From: Bacteroidota bacterium
GTDB lineage: Bacteria > Bacteroidota > Bacteroidia > Chitinophagales > Saprospiraceae
Direction: 5' to 3'
DNA: 64,000 bases
Assembly: GCA_963169455.1 (NCBI GenBank)
Contig: CAUJDW010000103.1
Location: forward strand, 124,001 to 188,000
The stretch's first letter is position 1. Every line of letters starts with the position of its first letter. Positions 6,835 to 14,470 of this stretch are shown piece after piece. The notes under the pieces were generated by a model, which made no database searches, was not told the origin of the DNA, and worked only from the letters and a program-made list of their open reading frames with translations. Made by a program: the position numbers and the translations under genes.

Positions 6835-9294
6835 ATGAAAACCCTGGCTTTTGCATGTTGCCTGATTTTTTCTCCCCTTGCCCTGGCGGCTCAGGTGGAG
6901 CCCGCCCGCCCTTTGCCATTCCAGGTCAATTCCGGCTACGATGAAAGCTGGCCGATGGTTTCTCCGGAAGGGCGAGCCCTGTATTTTTCGCGCATCGGGC
7001 ACCCCCAGAACATGGGAGAAACGGATGCCCCTGACATTTGGGTTGCCTATCGCATGCCCGGCGGGCAGTGGTCTAAAGCCGTTAATATGGGCGCTCCGGC
7101 CAACAGCAGGGAAGGGGAGGCCGTGGTTGGCGTCAGCGCTTCGGGGCGCCGCCTTTACCTGCACCAGCTTTCGGCTGGCCGGCTCTCCTCTTCCGTCCGC
7201 AGAGGGAGGTCCTGGCTGCCTCCTCGGCCCCTGGAGGCCGAAAAGCACGGCCTGAATGGGGAAGCTGCACGTTTTTATGTCCATCACGACGGGCGTATCA
7301 TGCTCGTGTCAATGGATGGGCCTGGGAGCCTGGGCCAGCGCGACCTTTACGTAAGCCTCGCAGGGGAGCAGGGGCAATGGGGCCCCTTTCAGCATTTGGG
7401 CCCGGTGGCCAATTCCGCAGCGGATGAAGCGGGTGTATTTCTGGCAGCGGACGGAAAAACCCTCTATTTTTCCTCCGCCCGGCCCGGCGGCCTGGGCGGG
7501 CAGGACCTCTACTGCTCCCGTCGGTTGGACGAAACCTGGAGCAACTGGACGATACCCCAGAACCTGGGAGAAGGCATCAACACTCCCGAAGATGACGTTT
7601 TCCTCAGCATGCCTGCATCCGGGAAGCCCGTGATACTGGTTCGCCGTACCGGCGATGGCCAGGCGGACCTGTTCGAAGCCAGCCTCCCTGAAGCCCTTCA
7701 ACCGGGCCCCGTCCTGCTTCTCAGGGGCCAGGCCCGGGATGCGGTATCGGGGAAAGTAGTCGATGCGCCCATCAGGGCCCTGGGCGCAGGGGAGCCTGAA
7801 TGGGAAGGATGGGCCGGCCCGGAGGGGTCTTTTCAATTCATCATTCCCTACGGCCAGCCCGTCAGTGTGGAGGCTGAAGCGCCCGGTTATTTTTCCGTAA
7901 CCGAGCCGGCGCCGGAAGCCCTGCAGGCGAAAGCGCTGGATTATGACAATGCCGCCCTGCTGGCTTCCGTCGGCAATGATGTGGCCTACCAGCAGCGCAA
8001 TGCGGAGATTGAGCAGCTTCAACTGCATCTGCGGGTTCTGGATGATGAACTCATTGCGCTGAAGCAGGAGCGCAGGACGCATCTGCAGGCGCTTCGGCAG
8101 CTTCCCACCGCCCTGCGCGGCCAGGAAGGCTTCTCCAGCCCCGAACTCGATGCGCTGCGTCACCGCTATGAACAATATCAATACCAAAGCCTTAGCCAGG
8201 ATACCTCCAGAAACCCCATACCGGAGCACCCTGGCGCCCCAAATGCCTCCAGACAGGAATTGGACAGCCTCAAAGCCCGGTATCAACGCTATCAGGATTA
8301 TCAAGTGGCCAGGCAGCAGGAGGAGCGAGCCAGGGAAGAAGAAGCCGGGATGCTTTGGGGGGAGGCCATGGGCTTTGAAGATTTCCGGCAGGAGGTGGAA
8401 TACGGCCTGGTTGAATCACTGGCGCCGGCCGTCAGCCTGGAGTTGAGCGCCGGGATGCTGGAGGAAGTCAAACAAGAAACATTCCTGTCGCTGGGCCAGC
8501 GCGAACGCCGGCAACTGGAGCTAAAGGAGGAAGCCATGCGCCAGGAGATCAGGAAAAATTTCATCGCCGCGCCTCCTGCTTCGGGGCAATGGGCCCGGAG
8601 GGGGGGAGAACCCGAAACCGCCTGGGAGCAAAAATTGCGGGCAGACCTGAAGGCGGCAGTGGAACCGGAAGTCAAGGCCCTTCTGGAAGAAGAGTTGCGG
8701 GATGATATCCGGGCCGCCCTGCGCAGCGGGCTTACCTACTGGGCAAAAAAAGAGGCCCAGGCGGAGATCCAGGCCGAACTGGATCAGAAGCTTCAGCAGC
8801 AGATCGAAACGGAGCGGCGCAGGCAGATTCCCCCTGCTTCAGGAAAGCTGGAAACAACACCCCCGCTTTCTCCGCCGGCGCCCGCCGGCTATCGGGAAAT
8901 AGAGCTCGGCCTGTTGCTGGCGCCGGTGGAAACCGGGCAACTGATCCCACTCCGCCAGGTCGGTTTCGAACCCAATAAGGCGCTGTTCCTGCCGGATGCC
9001 TATCCCGAACTGGAGCGCCTGGCGGCTTTTTTATTCCAAAACCCCGAATTGGTTGTAGAAATCGGCGCCCATACCGGAGGGCAGCTGAGCCACGGCCTGG
9101 CCCTGGGGCTCAGCGTGCAGCGGGCCCGGGCCGTCGCAACATTTCTGCGCGAAAAGGGAGTCCGGGAAGAATGCCTTACCTTTAAAGGGTACGGAAAATC
9201 CGTCCCCATAGCCGATAACAGCAGCCCCGCCGGGCAGCGGCAGAATCAACGCATCGAATTGCGGATCATTGACAAATTACAGGCAAACGACTAA
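6835..9294 (+). CDS. PD40 beta-propeller / OmpA-family envelope protein
   Basis: This 819-residue exported protein has a signal peptide at about residues 1-19. Residues about 30-280 carry PD40/WD40-like repeats (YDESWPMVSPEGRALYFSR; DEAGVFLAADGKTLYFSSAR). A carboxypeptidase-regulatory-like beta sandwich follows at about 293-365, then a long Glu/Gln/Arg-rich coiled coil at about 388-660, and an OmpA C-terminal domain from about residue 703. This architecture is common in Bacteroidota, where the OmpA domain tethers the outer membrane to peptidoglycan. Here the usual Asp of GHTD is replaced (IGAHTGG, Gly748), while the Arg in SVQRARA is kept, so peptidoglycan binding may be weak. The function is inferred only from domain order. 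Confidence 0.85.
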   Translation: MKTLAFACCLIFSPLALAAQVEPARPLPFQVNSGYDESWPMVSPEGRALYFSRIGHPQNMGETDAPDIWVAYRMPGGQWSKAVNMGAPANSREGEAVVGVSASGRRLYLHQLSAGRLSSSVRRGRSWLPPRPLEAEKHGLNGEAARFYVHHDGRIMLVSMDGPGSLGQRDLYVSLAGEQGQWGPFQHLGPVANSAADEAGVFLAADGKTLYFSSARPGGLGGQDLYCSRRLDETWSNWTIPQNLGEGINTPEDDVFLSMPASGKPVILVRRTGDGQADLFEASLPEALQPGPVLLLRGQARDAVSGKVVDAPIRALGAGEPEWEGWAGPEGSFQFIIPYGQPVSVEAEAPGYFSVTEPAPEALQAKALDYDNAALLASVGNDVAYQQRNAEIEQLQLHLRVLDDELIALKQERRTHLQALRQLPTALRGQEGFSSPELDALRHRYEQYQYQSLSQDTSRNPIPEHPGAPNASRQELDSLKARYQRYQDYQVARQQEERAREEEAGMLWGEAMGFEDFRQEVEYGLVESLAPAVSLELSAGMLEEVKQETFLSLGQRERRQLELKEEAMRQEIRKNFIAAPPASGQWARRGGEPETAWEQKLRADLKAAVEPEVKALLEEELRDDIRAALRSGLTYWAKKEAQAEIQAELDQKLQQQIETERRRQIPPASGKLETTPPLSPPAPAGYREIELGLLLAPVETGQLIPLRQVGFEPNKALFLPDAYPELERLAAFLFQNPELVVEIGAHTGGQLSHGLALGLSVQRARAVATFLREKGVREECLTFKGYGKSVPIADNSSPAGQRQNQRIELRIIDKLQAND

Positions 9295-9307
9295 CAACCT
9301 TTATTTT

Positions 9308-9802
9308 ATGCCCTTTATCAGCGAACAGGCCATCGAGGAAGCAGCACTGGAACTCAATGCATCCGAAGCGGCTTACGAAGCAGCGCTGGCTGCTTTTCAG
9401 GAGCAGCAGCCCATTCTTTTTTCCTATTTTTTCACAGAGAACTTCCAGGCATTCACCGAGCAGGAAAAAGATTATATACTTTATCTGGCGCTCGTTATCT
9501 GGCAAGCCTTCCGCCGCGCCGGGGCTCAGCCGGCGCGGGCTTCCGAACAGCAGATCGGCGCATGGGAGGAGTACAACTGGAGCCTGATGGAGCAGAACCG
9601 GCCCCGGAGCTTCCATCAGCGCCTCGACGTTTTTTTTCAGGCATATCCCCAGGAGGACCTGCTCGCCTTTATCGAAGACGCGCTGGCCGAAGACGATGAA
9701 GAAGACATCGTGACGCCGGAGGGCCGCGAAGCCATATTCATCAGCCTCAAAACGGCCCTCGATTGCCTGGCCGGGCTGCCGCTGCCGGAGCAGGAAATTT
9801 GA
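9308..9802 (+). CDS. Conserved-looking hypothetical protein, 164 residues
   Basis: I do not recognise this small acidic protein. The ATG at 9308 lies 13 bases after the OmpA-family gene, so the two are likely co-transcribed. It is largely helical, with an N-terminal Ala/Glu-rich segment (AIEEAALELNASEAAYEA), aromatic clusters (LFSYFFTENFQAF) and a very acidic patch near residue 128 (LAEDDEEDIV). There is no signal peptide, membrane segment or cysteine pattern, so a cytoplasmic location is likely. Codon use resembles the neighbours and the frame is open to the end, which supports a real gene. No function can be offered. Confidence 0.65.
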   Translation: MPFISEQAIEEAALELNASEAAYEAALAAFQEQQPILFSYFFTENFQAFTEQEKDYILYLALVIWQAFRRAGAQPARASEQQIGAWEEYNWSLMEQNRPRSFHQRLDVFFQAYPQEDLLAFIEDALAEDDEEDIVTPEGREAIFISLKTALDCLAGLPLPEQEI

Positions 9803-9907
9803 ACCGGGGCCATTTTGCGTTGTTTGTTTGAAAGAGTTGAACCTGTTTGGCGGCTGGCAGGGTGTTCGAATTACCTGATCCGGCTTCCCGGGAAGGGATA
9901 TTCTTCG

Positions 9908-9915
9908 TACTTTTG
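9908..9915 (+). promoter_or_regulatory. -7 box TACTTTTG upstream of the dksA-like gene
   Basis: TACTTTTG is an exact match to TAnnTTTG, 74 bases before the ATG at 9990. A clear TTG -33 element is not seen. It would start the dksA-like/lspA transcript. Confidence 0.5.
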
Positions 9916-9989
9916 CGCCCTGAAACCGGCGGAAGCACTTTTTCCGGCGGCCCGCATTCCCAACAACCCGAAGTCAAAAACAGAATTTT

Positions 9990-10364
9990 ATGAATCAGAA
10001 CGCTGAAAAGACCCGCTACAGTGACGATGAACTGGAGGAGTTCAGGGTGATTATTGAGGAAAAGCTGGCAGTTGCCCGGCAGCAGCTTCAATTCTATCTG
10101 GATCAATTGTCGGAAATGGCGGACAACCCCGACGCCAAGATCAAAGCGTTGGATGACGGCACCGGCACGGTGGAGAGTGAGCGCCTGAGCGGCCTGGCCG
10201 CCCGGCAGCGCAAGCACATTCAGCACCTGGAAAATGCGCTGGCCCGCATCCACAACAAAGTGTACGGCATTTGCCGCGCCACGGGGAAGCTCATTTCCAA
10301 AGAGCGCCTGCGGGCGGCGCCGCATGCTACCCTCTGCATCGAGGCGAAGCAGAAGCAACACTGA
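9990..10364 (+). CDS. TraR/DksA-family protein with a reduced zinc motif
   Basis: This 124-residue protein has an N-terminal coiled coil (residues about 10-90) and a C-terminal DksA-like finger: YGICRATGKLISKERLRAAP followed by HATLCIEAKQ. In canonical DksA two C-x2-C pairs hold zinc; here each pair keeps only its first Cys (CRAT and CIEA). The G-K-L-I-x-x-x-R-L-x-A-x-P core is intact. Similar two-Cys versions directly before lspA are, to my knowledge, usual in Bacteroidota. The likely role is binding the RNA polymerase secondary channel as a stress-responsive regulator, but zinc binding and ppGpp response are uncertain. lspA follows 42 bases later. Confidence 0.85.
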   Translation: MNQNAEKTRYSDDELEEFRVIIEEKLAVARQQLQFYLDQLSEMADNPDAKIKALDDGTGTVESERLSGLAARQRKHIQHLENALARIHNKVYGICRATGKLISKERLRAAPHATLCIEAKQKQH

Positions 10365-10406
10365 CAGAAAGCAACATTTCAAGGATTCTGAAAATATTCC
10401 CGCATT

Positions 10407-11153
10407 TTGAAAAGATCACATATTGTCCTGGCTGTCATTACCTTCGTACTCGTTCTCGACCAGGCCCTGAAAATATGGGTCAAAACCAGCATGGTATATG
10501 GAGAAGAGATCCGGATACTGGGGCTTGACTGGGCGCTTCTGCACTTTGTGGAAAACAACGGCATGGCCTTCGGCATCAGCCTGGGAGGCGCTTACGGCAA
10601 GCTGGCGCTGAGCCTGTTCCGCATCGTGGCGGTCGGTTTCCTGATTTACTACATCCGCTTCCTGCTCAGCATAAAAGTGTCATTGGGTTTATTGCTCAGC
10701 TTTGCCCTCATCCTGGCCGGGGCGGTGGGCAATATTATTGACAGCGCTTTTTACGGCATGATCTTTTCCGCCTCATCACCCCATCATGGCGGGTTGGCCA
10801 CGCTTTTTCCGCCGGAAGGCGGTTACGGCAGTTTTCTCCATGGCAAAGTCGTGGACATGTTTTACTTCCCCATCCTGAGCGGGTATTTTCCGGACTGGCT
10901 GCCCATTTGGGGCGGAGAGCCTTTTCTCTTTTTCAAACCCGTCTTCAATATTGCCGACCTGTCCATCACCCTGGGGGTTTTGAACATCCTGTTTTTCCAG
11001 CGCAGCTTTTTCGCCAATCCAGGGCAGGTAATAGAGGAAGCGCGGGCGGAAGGGGCACAACTATCTGCTGAGGCTGCGCCGGCCGGATCAGAGGAGGAAA
11101 CGGGTGGCGGGCAGGAAGCCGGGGATGAAGGCAGGCAAGGCCACGAAAGCTGA
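10407..11153 (+). CDS. lspA: Lipoprotein signal peptidase (signal peptidase II)
   Basis: This 248-residue inner-membrane aspartyl protease removes signal peptides from diacylglyceryl-modified prolipoproteins. Both catalytic motifs are present: GNIIDSAFYG (Asp112) and FNIADLSITLG (Asp184). Four hydrophobic membrane segments are visible. The start is a TTG at 10407 giving MKRSHIVLAVITFVLVLDQA; an in-frame TGA lies at 10389-10391 and no ATG is available. The protein carries a C-terminal extension of about 45 residues rich in Glu, Ala and Gly, longer than typical LspA, and the loop between the two Asp motifs is also long. It is co-transcribed with the DksA-like gene, and a terminator follows at 11212. 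Confidence 0.95.
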   Translation: MKRSHIVLAVITFVLVLDQALKIWVKTSMVYGEEIRILGLDWALLHFVENNGMAFGISLGGAYGKLALSLFRIVAVGFLIYYIRFLLSIKVSLGLLLSFALILAGAVGNIIDSAFYGMIFSASSPHHGGLATLFPPEGGYGSFLHGKVVDMFYFPILSGYFPDWLPIWGGEPFLFFKPVFNIADLSITLGVLNILFFQRSFFANPGQVIEEARAEGAQLSAEAAPAGSEEETGGGQEAGDEGRQGHES

Positions 11154-11211
11154 CCTTTGACTCCCGCTTGGAAGGCGCTTTCGAAGTTCCTTCCAACTGC
11201 TTTAACAACAG

Positions 11212-11248
11212 AACGGGGATAATGGCGCGAAGCCATTATCCCCGTTTT
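11212..11248. terminator. Hairpin terminator between lspA and the first ArsR gene
   Basis: A perfect 15-base stem (AACGGGGATAATGGC at 11212-11226, complement at 11232-11246, 5-base loop) is followed by T residues to 11248. It lies between convergent genes and can serve lspA on the plus strand; a shorter A-run on the left makes use from the minus strand possible. Confidence 0.75.
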
Positions 11249-11271
11249 CGCCTGGCATTCGGATGCCCTTC

Positions 11272-11586
11272 CTAATTTTCCTGTTTTTCCAGGAAGGAGC
11301 GGATGGCGCCCACTGCATCGTTCAGCTTTTCATAATCGATGCTGTAGTGGATGTACTTGCCGTCGCGTTGCGTGTTGACAAGGCCCACCTGGCGCAGGAT
11401 GCGCAGGTGCTGGGAGGTAATGGACTGCTCGAGGTTCAGCGTGTTGTATATCTTGTTCACGTTGATCTCCTCGTTGCGGTCGATAAACTCGAGGATTTTC
11501 ATTCGGAGGGGATGGGCGATGGCCCGGAGAATCTCCGAGGAGGTGTGAAGCCTCTCACTGTTAATGCTTACCTTAGTTTTTCTCAT
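11272..11586 (-). CDS. ArsR-family winged-helix repressor (copy 1)
   Basis: This 104-residue protein has the ArsR/SmtB fold: AIAHPLRMKILEFIDR (helices 1-2), VNKIYNTLNLEQSITSQHL (helix-turn-helix), then the wing RDGKYIHYSID. The metal-binding Cys motif of ArsR/SmtB (ELCVC type) is absent; the recognition region reads LNLEQSITSQHLR. The inducer is therefore unknown and may not be a metal. It is about 300 bases downstream of a paralogue on the same strand, and the two are separated by a strong terminator, so they are separate transcripts. Autoregulation is usual in the family. No effector gene is adjacent. Confidence 0.88.
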   Translation of the reverse strand: MRKTKVSINSERLHTSSEILRAIAHPLRMKILEFIDRNEEINVNKIYNTLNLEQSITSQHLRILRQVGLVNTQRDGKYIHYSIDYEKLNDAVGAIRSFLEKQEN

Positions 11587-11771
11587 AGAAAGTTTGTTTT
11601 AGTAGTAATGTTTGTTGGGCTTTCCAAAAATTAGCCTGATGCAAATATGCAATTTTTTTTTATTTTTTACAAACAAATGTGCTGCTTTACGCCGGATGTG
11701 AGAAAAAAATGGAACAATGGGCGGGCCCGAAACGGCATGAAAAGGGAAGGGCCGGCGGGATGGCGAAGCCG

Positions 11772-11819
11772 AAAAAACAGGAGGCTCGCTAAGTTCACTC
11801 AGCGAGCCTCCTGTTTTTT
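11772..11819. terminator. Strong bidirectional terminator between the two ArsR genes
   Basis: A perfect 19-base inverted repeat (11772-11790 and 11801-11819) starts with an A-run and ends with a T-run, with a 10-base loop. The core is ACAGGAGGCTCGCT and its complement. It is usable on both strands; on the minus strand it ends transcription from the ArsR copy at 12216 before the next one begins. Confidence 0.85.
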
Positions 11820-11877
11820 GCGGCCTCTCAGAAATTAAGCCATGGAGACGGGGGAATTCCGGCTGCAGCCTGGTTTT

Positions 11878-12216
11878 TCAGATGGTCAGTTCGTCAACCA
11901 GGCGGGATATTTGCGCCAGGCGGCCTTTATTCAGGGAATAGTGGATGAACTTGCCCTGGCGCTCCGTATCCACGACACCCGCGCGGCGCAGGATGGCGAG
12001 GTGTTGCGAAGCGACGGACTGCTCCAGCCTGAGCTTGATATAGATATCCGTGACGGTAAGGCTATCGCTTTCTTCCAGCAGGTCGATGATGCGCTGGCGA
12101 AGTTTATGGTTGACGGCCCTCAGTACCAGCACAGCCTTTCTAAGCTCGGCGTAGTCGAGTTTGATATCGGCTTCTCCCTTTTTTAGGATGACGGTTTCGT
12201 TTTTCTGTTTTCTCAT
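11878..12216 (-). CDS. ArsR-family winged-helix repressor (copy 2)
   Basis: This 112-residue paralogue of the 11272-11586 protein shows AVNHKLRQRIIDLLEE, VTDIYIKLRLEQSVASQHL and the wing RQGKFIHYSLN, the same pattern as its neighbour (RLEQSVASQHLAILRRAG against NLEQSITSQHLRILRQVG). It too lacks the ArsR/SmtB Cys metal motif. The N-terminus is longer and Lys/Glu-rich. A TAATTTTG box lies upstream on the minus strand (12324-12331). It is probably a DNA-binding dimer that represses an unidentified target. Tandem duplication followed by divergence is the simplest explanation for the pair. Confidence 0.88.
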   Translation of the reverse strand: MRKQKNETVILKKGEADIKLDYAELRKAVLVLRAVNHKLRQRIIDLLEESDSLTVTDIYIKLRLEQSVASQHLAILRRAGVVDTERQGKFIHYSLNKGRLAQISRLVDELTI

Positions 12217-12599
12217 ATTTTCGTGTTTTACATATTAGATAATTTCCAAATAACCCAAGCCAAATACCGTGCCAAAATTCAGGGGTTATGGAAATCAGGG
12301 TTGATCAAAGCCTTGCGTATATGCAAAATTATAAAAATATTCACATAAATAAAATGTGTAATCAAGGTAAATGGACATTTTTATTTTAAAAACTTTTTTT
12401 TCAGGTGTTTAAGCTGTGCCGGCATTGTATTACCTTTGTAAAATATATCATGGCCAATTGCGAAACCCCACTGCCCATGGCGCGGGAAAAACTCATCCTC
12501 CATTATTTCATGTAGCGTCCTTTGCATACCTGTGCAACTGCCGCCCGGCGGCCTTTCGTCTTTTTTCCTGTCACATCAGTTTTCTAAATCCATCAGAAG
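12217..12599. other. AT-rich divergent control region between the ArsR gene and prfA
   Basis: This 383-base region contains no gene and is visibly more AT-rich than its surroundings. Two promoter boxes point away from each other: TAATTTTG on the minus strand (12324-12331) for the ArsR gene and TACCTTTG on the plus strand (12431-12438) for prfA, the latter preceded by TTT exactly 20 bases upstream (12408-12410). The space between them is a natural place for an ArsR operator, but no clear palindrome was found. Confidence 0.55.
12408..12438 (+). promoter_or_regulatory. Likely prfA promoter (GTTT-N20-TACCTTTG)
   Basis: TACCTTTG at 12431-12438 matches TAnnTTTG exactly, with TTT 20 bases upstream in the -33 position. 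The leader to the prfA ATG would be about 155 bases. Confidence 0.5.
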
Positions 12600-13676
12600 A
12601 TGCTTGAAAAGCTGCAAGCCATAAAAGACCGGTTTACCTATCTGGAAGAGCAGATGTCGGACCCCGAGCTCATCTCCGATATGGCTCGTTATACCAGGGT
12701 AAACAAGGAATACAAGAACCTTACTCCTGTCGTAGAGGCCTTCGACGCCTACCTCGAACTGCTGAGCAATATCCGCACGGCCCGTGAAATGCTGCGCGAA
12801 GACGACCCGGAAATGCGCGAGATGGCCCGAATGGAACTGGAAGAACTGGAGCCCGGGCAGGAAGCCATGGAAGAACAACTCAAAACCCTGCTCATTCCGA
12901 AGGACCCGGAAGATGACAAAGACGTGATCTTCGAGATACGCTCCGGCACAGGCGGTGACGAAGCCAGCCTGTTTGCGGGCGACCTCTACCGCATGTACTC
13001 CCGCTACTTTGAGGATCAGGGCTGGAAGGTGGAAACGGTTTACGTCAATGAAGGCGCTGTTGGCGGTTACAACAAGCTCGTCCTGGAAGTCAGCGGAGAT
13101 GAAGTTTACGGCAAGCTCAAGTTCGAGTCGGGCGCCCACCGCGTGCAGCGCATCCCGAAGACGGAATCCCAGGGCCGGGTGCATACCTCCGCCGCCACGG
13201 TAGCCGTGATGCCCAAACTGGAAATGGAGGACGTGGACATCAACAAAGCGGACCTGAAAATCGACACTTACCGATCCAGCGGCGCCGGCGGCCAGCACGT
13301 CAACAAAACCGAATCGGCCGTGCGCATTACCCACCTCCCGACGGGCATCGTCTCGGAAAGCCAGGACGGCCGCTCGCAGATCAAAAACCGGGAGATCGCC
13401 CTGCAGCGGCTCTACGTCAAAATCGCCGAAGTGCGGCGCGAGCAGTACGAGAGCGAGCAGGCAGCCAAACGCAAATCGCTGGTCGGCACCGGCGACCGCT
13501 CCGGGAAAATCCGCACCTACAACTTTCCGCAGAACCGCGTGACCGACCACCGGCTGGAAGGGGAAAACAAGAATTTCAACCTCGAGCAGGTCATGGAAGG
13601 CCATCTGGAGCCCATCATCGAAGCCCTGAAGATGGCCGAGAATGCCGAGCGGATGAAGGCCGGGGCGATGGAGTAG
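12600..13676 (+). CDS. prfA: Peptide chain release factor 1
   Basis: This 358-residue factor recognises UAA and UAG stop codons and triggers peptide release on the ribosome. The GGQ motif is at residues 230-232 in SSGAGGQHVNKTESAVR, almost the E. coli RF1 position (233-235). Upstream, RIPKTESQGRVHTSAATVAV holds the RF1-type P-x-T codon-recognition motif (PKT), which distinguishes it from RF2 (SPF). The N-terminal helical domain is complete and the length is standard. The frame carries no programmed frameshift of the RF2 kind. It is monocistronic by spacing: the next gene begins 280 bases later. Confidence 0.97.
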   Translation: MLEKLQAIKDRFTYLEEQMSDPELISDMARYTRVNKEYKNLTPVVEAFDAYLELLSNIRTAREMLREDDPEMREMARMELEELEPGQEAMEEQLKTLLIPKDPEDDKDVIFEIRSGTGGDEASLFAGDLYRMYSRYFEDQGWKVETVYVNEGAVGGYNKLVLEVSGDEVYGKLKFESGAHRVQRIPKTESQGRVHTSAATVAVMPKLEMEDVDINKADLKIDTYRSSGAGGQHVNKTESAVRITHLPTGIVSESQDGRSQIKNREIALQRLYVKIAEVRREQYESEQAAKRKSLVGTGDRSGKIRTYNFPQNRVTDHRLEGENKNFNLEQVMEGHLEPIIEALKMAENAERMKAGAME

Positions 13677-13956
13677 GCCCCTGGCCTGCCGGTATCAGGC
13701 GAAGGCCGGATGGCCTATGTCTGCGCTTTGGGCTTTTCACCCCTTGCCCACCCTTGTTTTGCCTTTTTAATCAAAATTTAAGTGCCTTTTAACCGCGGCC
13801 CTCAGCGGTATTTAACCGGCTGTTAATCCTGCCTTCTTAACTTCTGTATTGGTTCCAGGCAACTCAGTTACCCCAACCAAACCGTTAACCTGCTCAGGCA
13901 GGGCGGAGGGCAAGGGAACCGGCCCCCGCGCCCTGTCCGGGCGCAAACCCATGTTT
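13677..13956. other. Upstream region of the paralogue cassette
   Basis: This 280-base gap lies between prfA and the first cassette gene. It is relatively AT-rich in 13740-13860 and contains no exact TAnnTTTG box, so the cassette promoter is not identified. Open reading continues upstream of the first cassette gene in its frame, but the extra residues (rich in Gly, Pro and Arg) do not look like protein and are not shared by the paralogues. Confidence 0.4.
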
Positions 13957-14388
13957 ATGGCACGCTTACTTTTTGAAGAATTGTTCCCGATGTTCAGAAT
14001 CGAGGGCGATGCCGTGATCTTTGACGGCGAGACGCCGTTCAAAGGCAACTACCACATCCTGAAGACGGACCAGGAATACTGGGTCAGATTCAAGTGGACA
14101 CAGGAAGGCGACATGTGCTACGCCATGGCCGGAAACTGGAAAGTGAACCTGTTCTTCGAAGAAATGGGCTACAAGGAAGAAGTATTCCAGCCCGAAACGA
14201 CGGTGAAGTTTGTCGATGAGCCGGGCTTTACCTATGATGTCAGGCTCCGGGTCGATGCCCGCACACTGGGCGCCGGCATATACAGGGTTGTCGGCCGCAT
14301 CCTGTTCGAAAACCCCGAAGGGATACCGATGCCGATCGCTGCCTTCGGCGACCTTGGCATGATCGAAGTGTACGAAGCTGCGTTCTAA
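13957..14388 (+). CDS. Cassette paralogue A, unknown small protein with P-M-P-I-A-x-F-x-D motif
   Basis: I do not recognise this 143-residue family. The start at 13957 (MARLLFEELFPMF) is chosen because it aligns without gaps with paralogue C (MAKVQYEEFLPRF); ATG at 13951 is an alternative. Features shared with B and C are FKWTQEGDMCYAM (W-[TS]-Q-x-G-x-x-C-[YH]), GNWKVNLFFEEMG, then LGAGIYRVVGRILFENPEG and PMPIAAFGDLGMIEVYEA. The pattern of alternating hydrophobic strands suggests a beta-sandwich. There is no signal peptide or membrane segment, so it is probably cytoplasmic. The single shared Cys and the acidic Glu-Glu-Met-Gly turn are candidate functional sites. It heads a four-gene same-strand cassette with a DUF1508-like gene. 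Confidence 0.75.
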   Translation: MARLLFEELFPMFRIEGDAVIFDGETPFKGNYHILKTDQEYWVRFKWTQEGDMCYAMAGNWKVNLFFEEMGYKEEVFQPETTVKFVDEPGFTYDVRLRVDARTLGAGIYRVVGRILFENPEGIPMPIAAFGDLGMIEVYEAAF

Positions 14389-14404
14389 ACCGGGAGAGCT
14401 TTGG

Positions 14405-14438
14405 GCAACGGAGCTCCGGCCTGAAGGCCGGCTGTTGC
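14405..14438 (+). promoter_or_regulatory. Hairpin between cassette paralogue A and the DUF1508-like gene
   Basis: Nested complementary segments GCAAC (14405-14409) with GTTGC (14434-14438) and CCGGCC (14416-14421) with GGCCGG (14426-14431) enclose a TGAA loop. There is no T-run, so it is more likely an mRNA stability or attenuation element inside the cassette than a full terminator. Confidence 0.4.
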
Positions 14439-14470
14439 CTGAGATGCTTTTCACCACAAAAACTGAGGCA

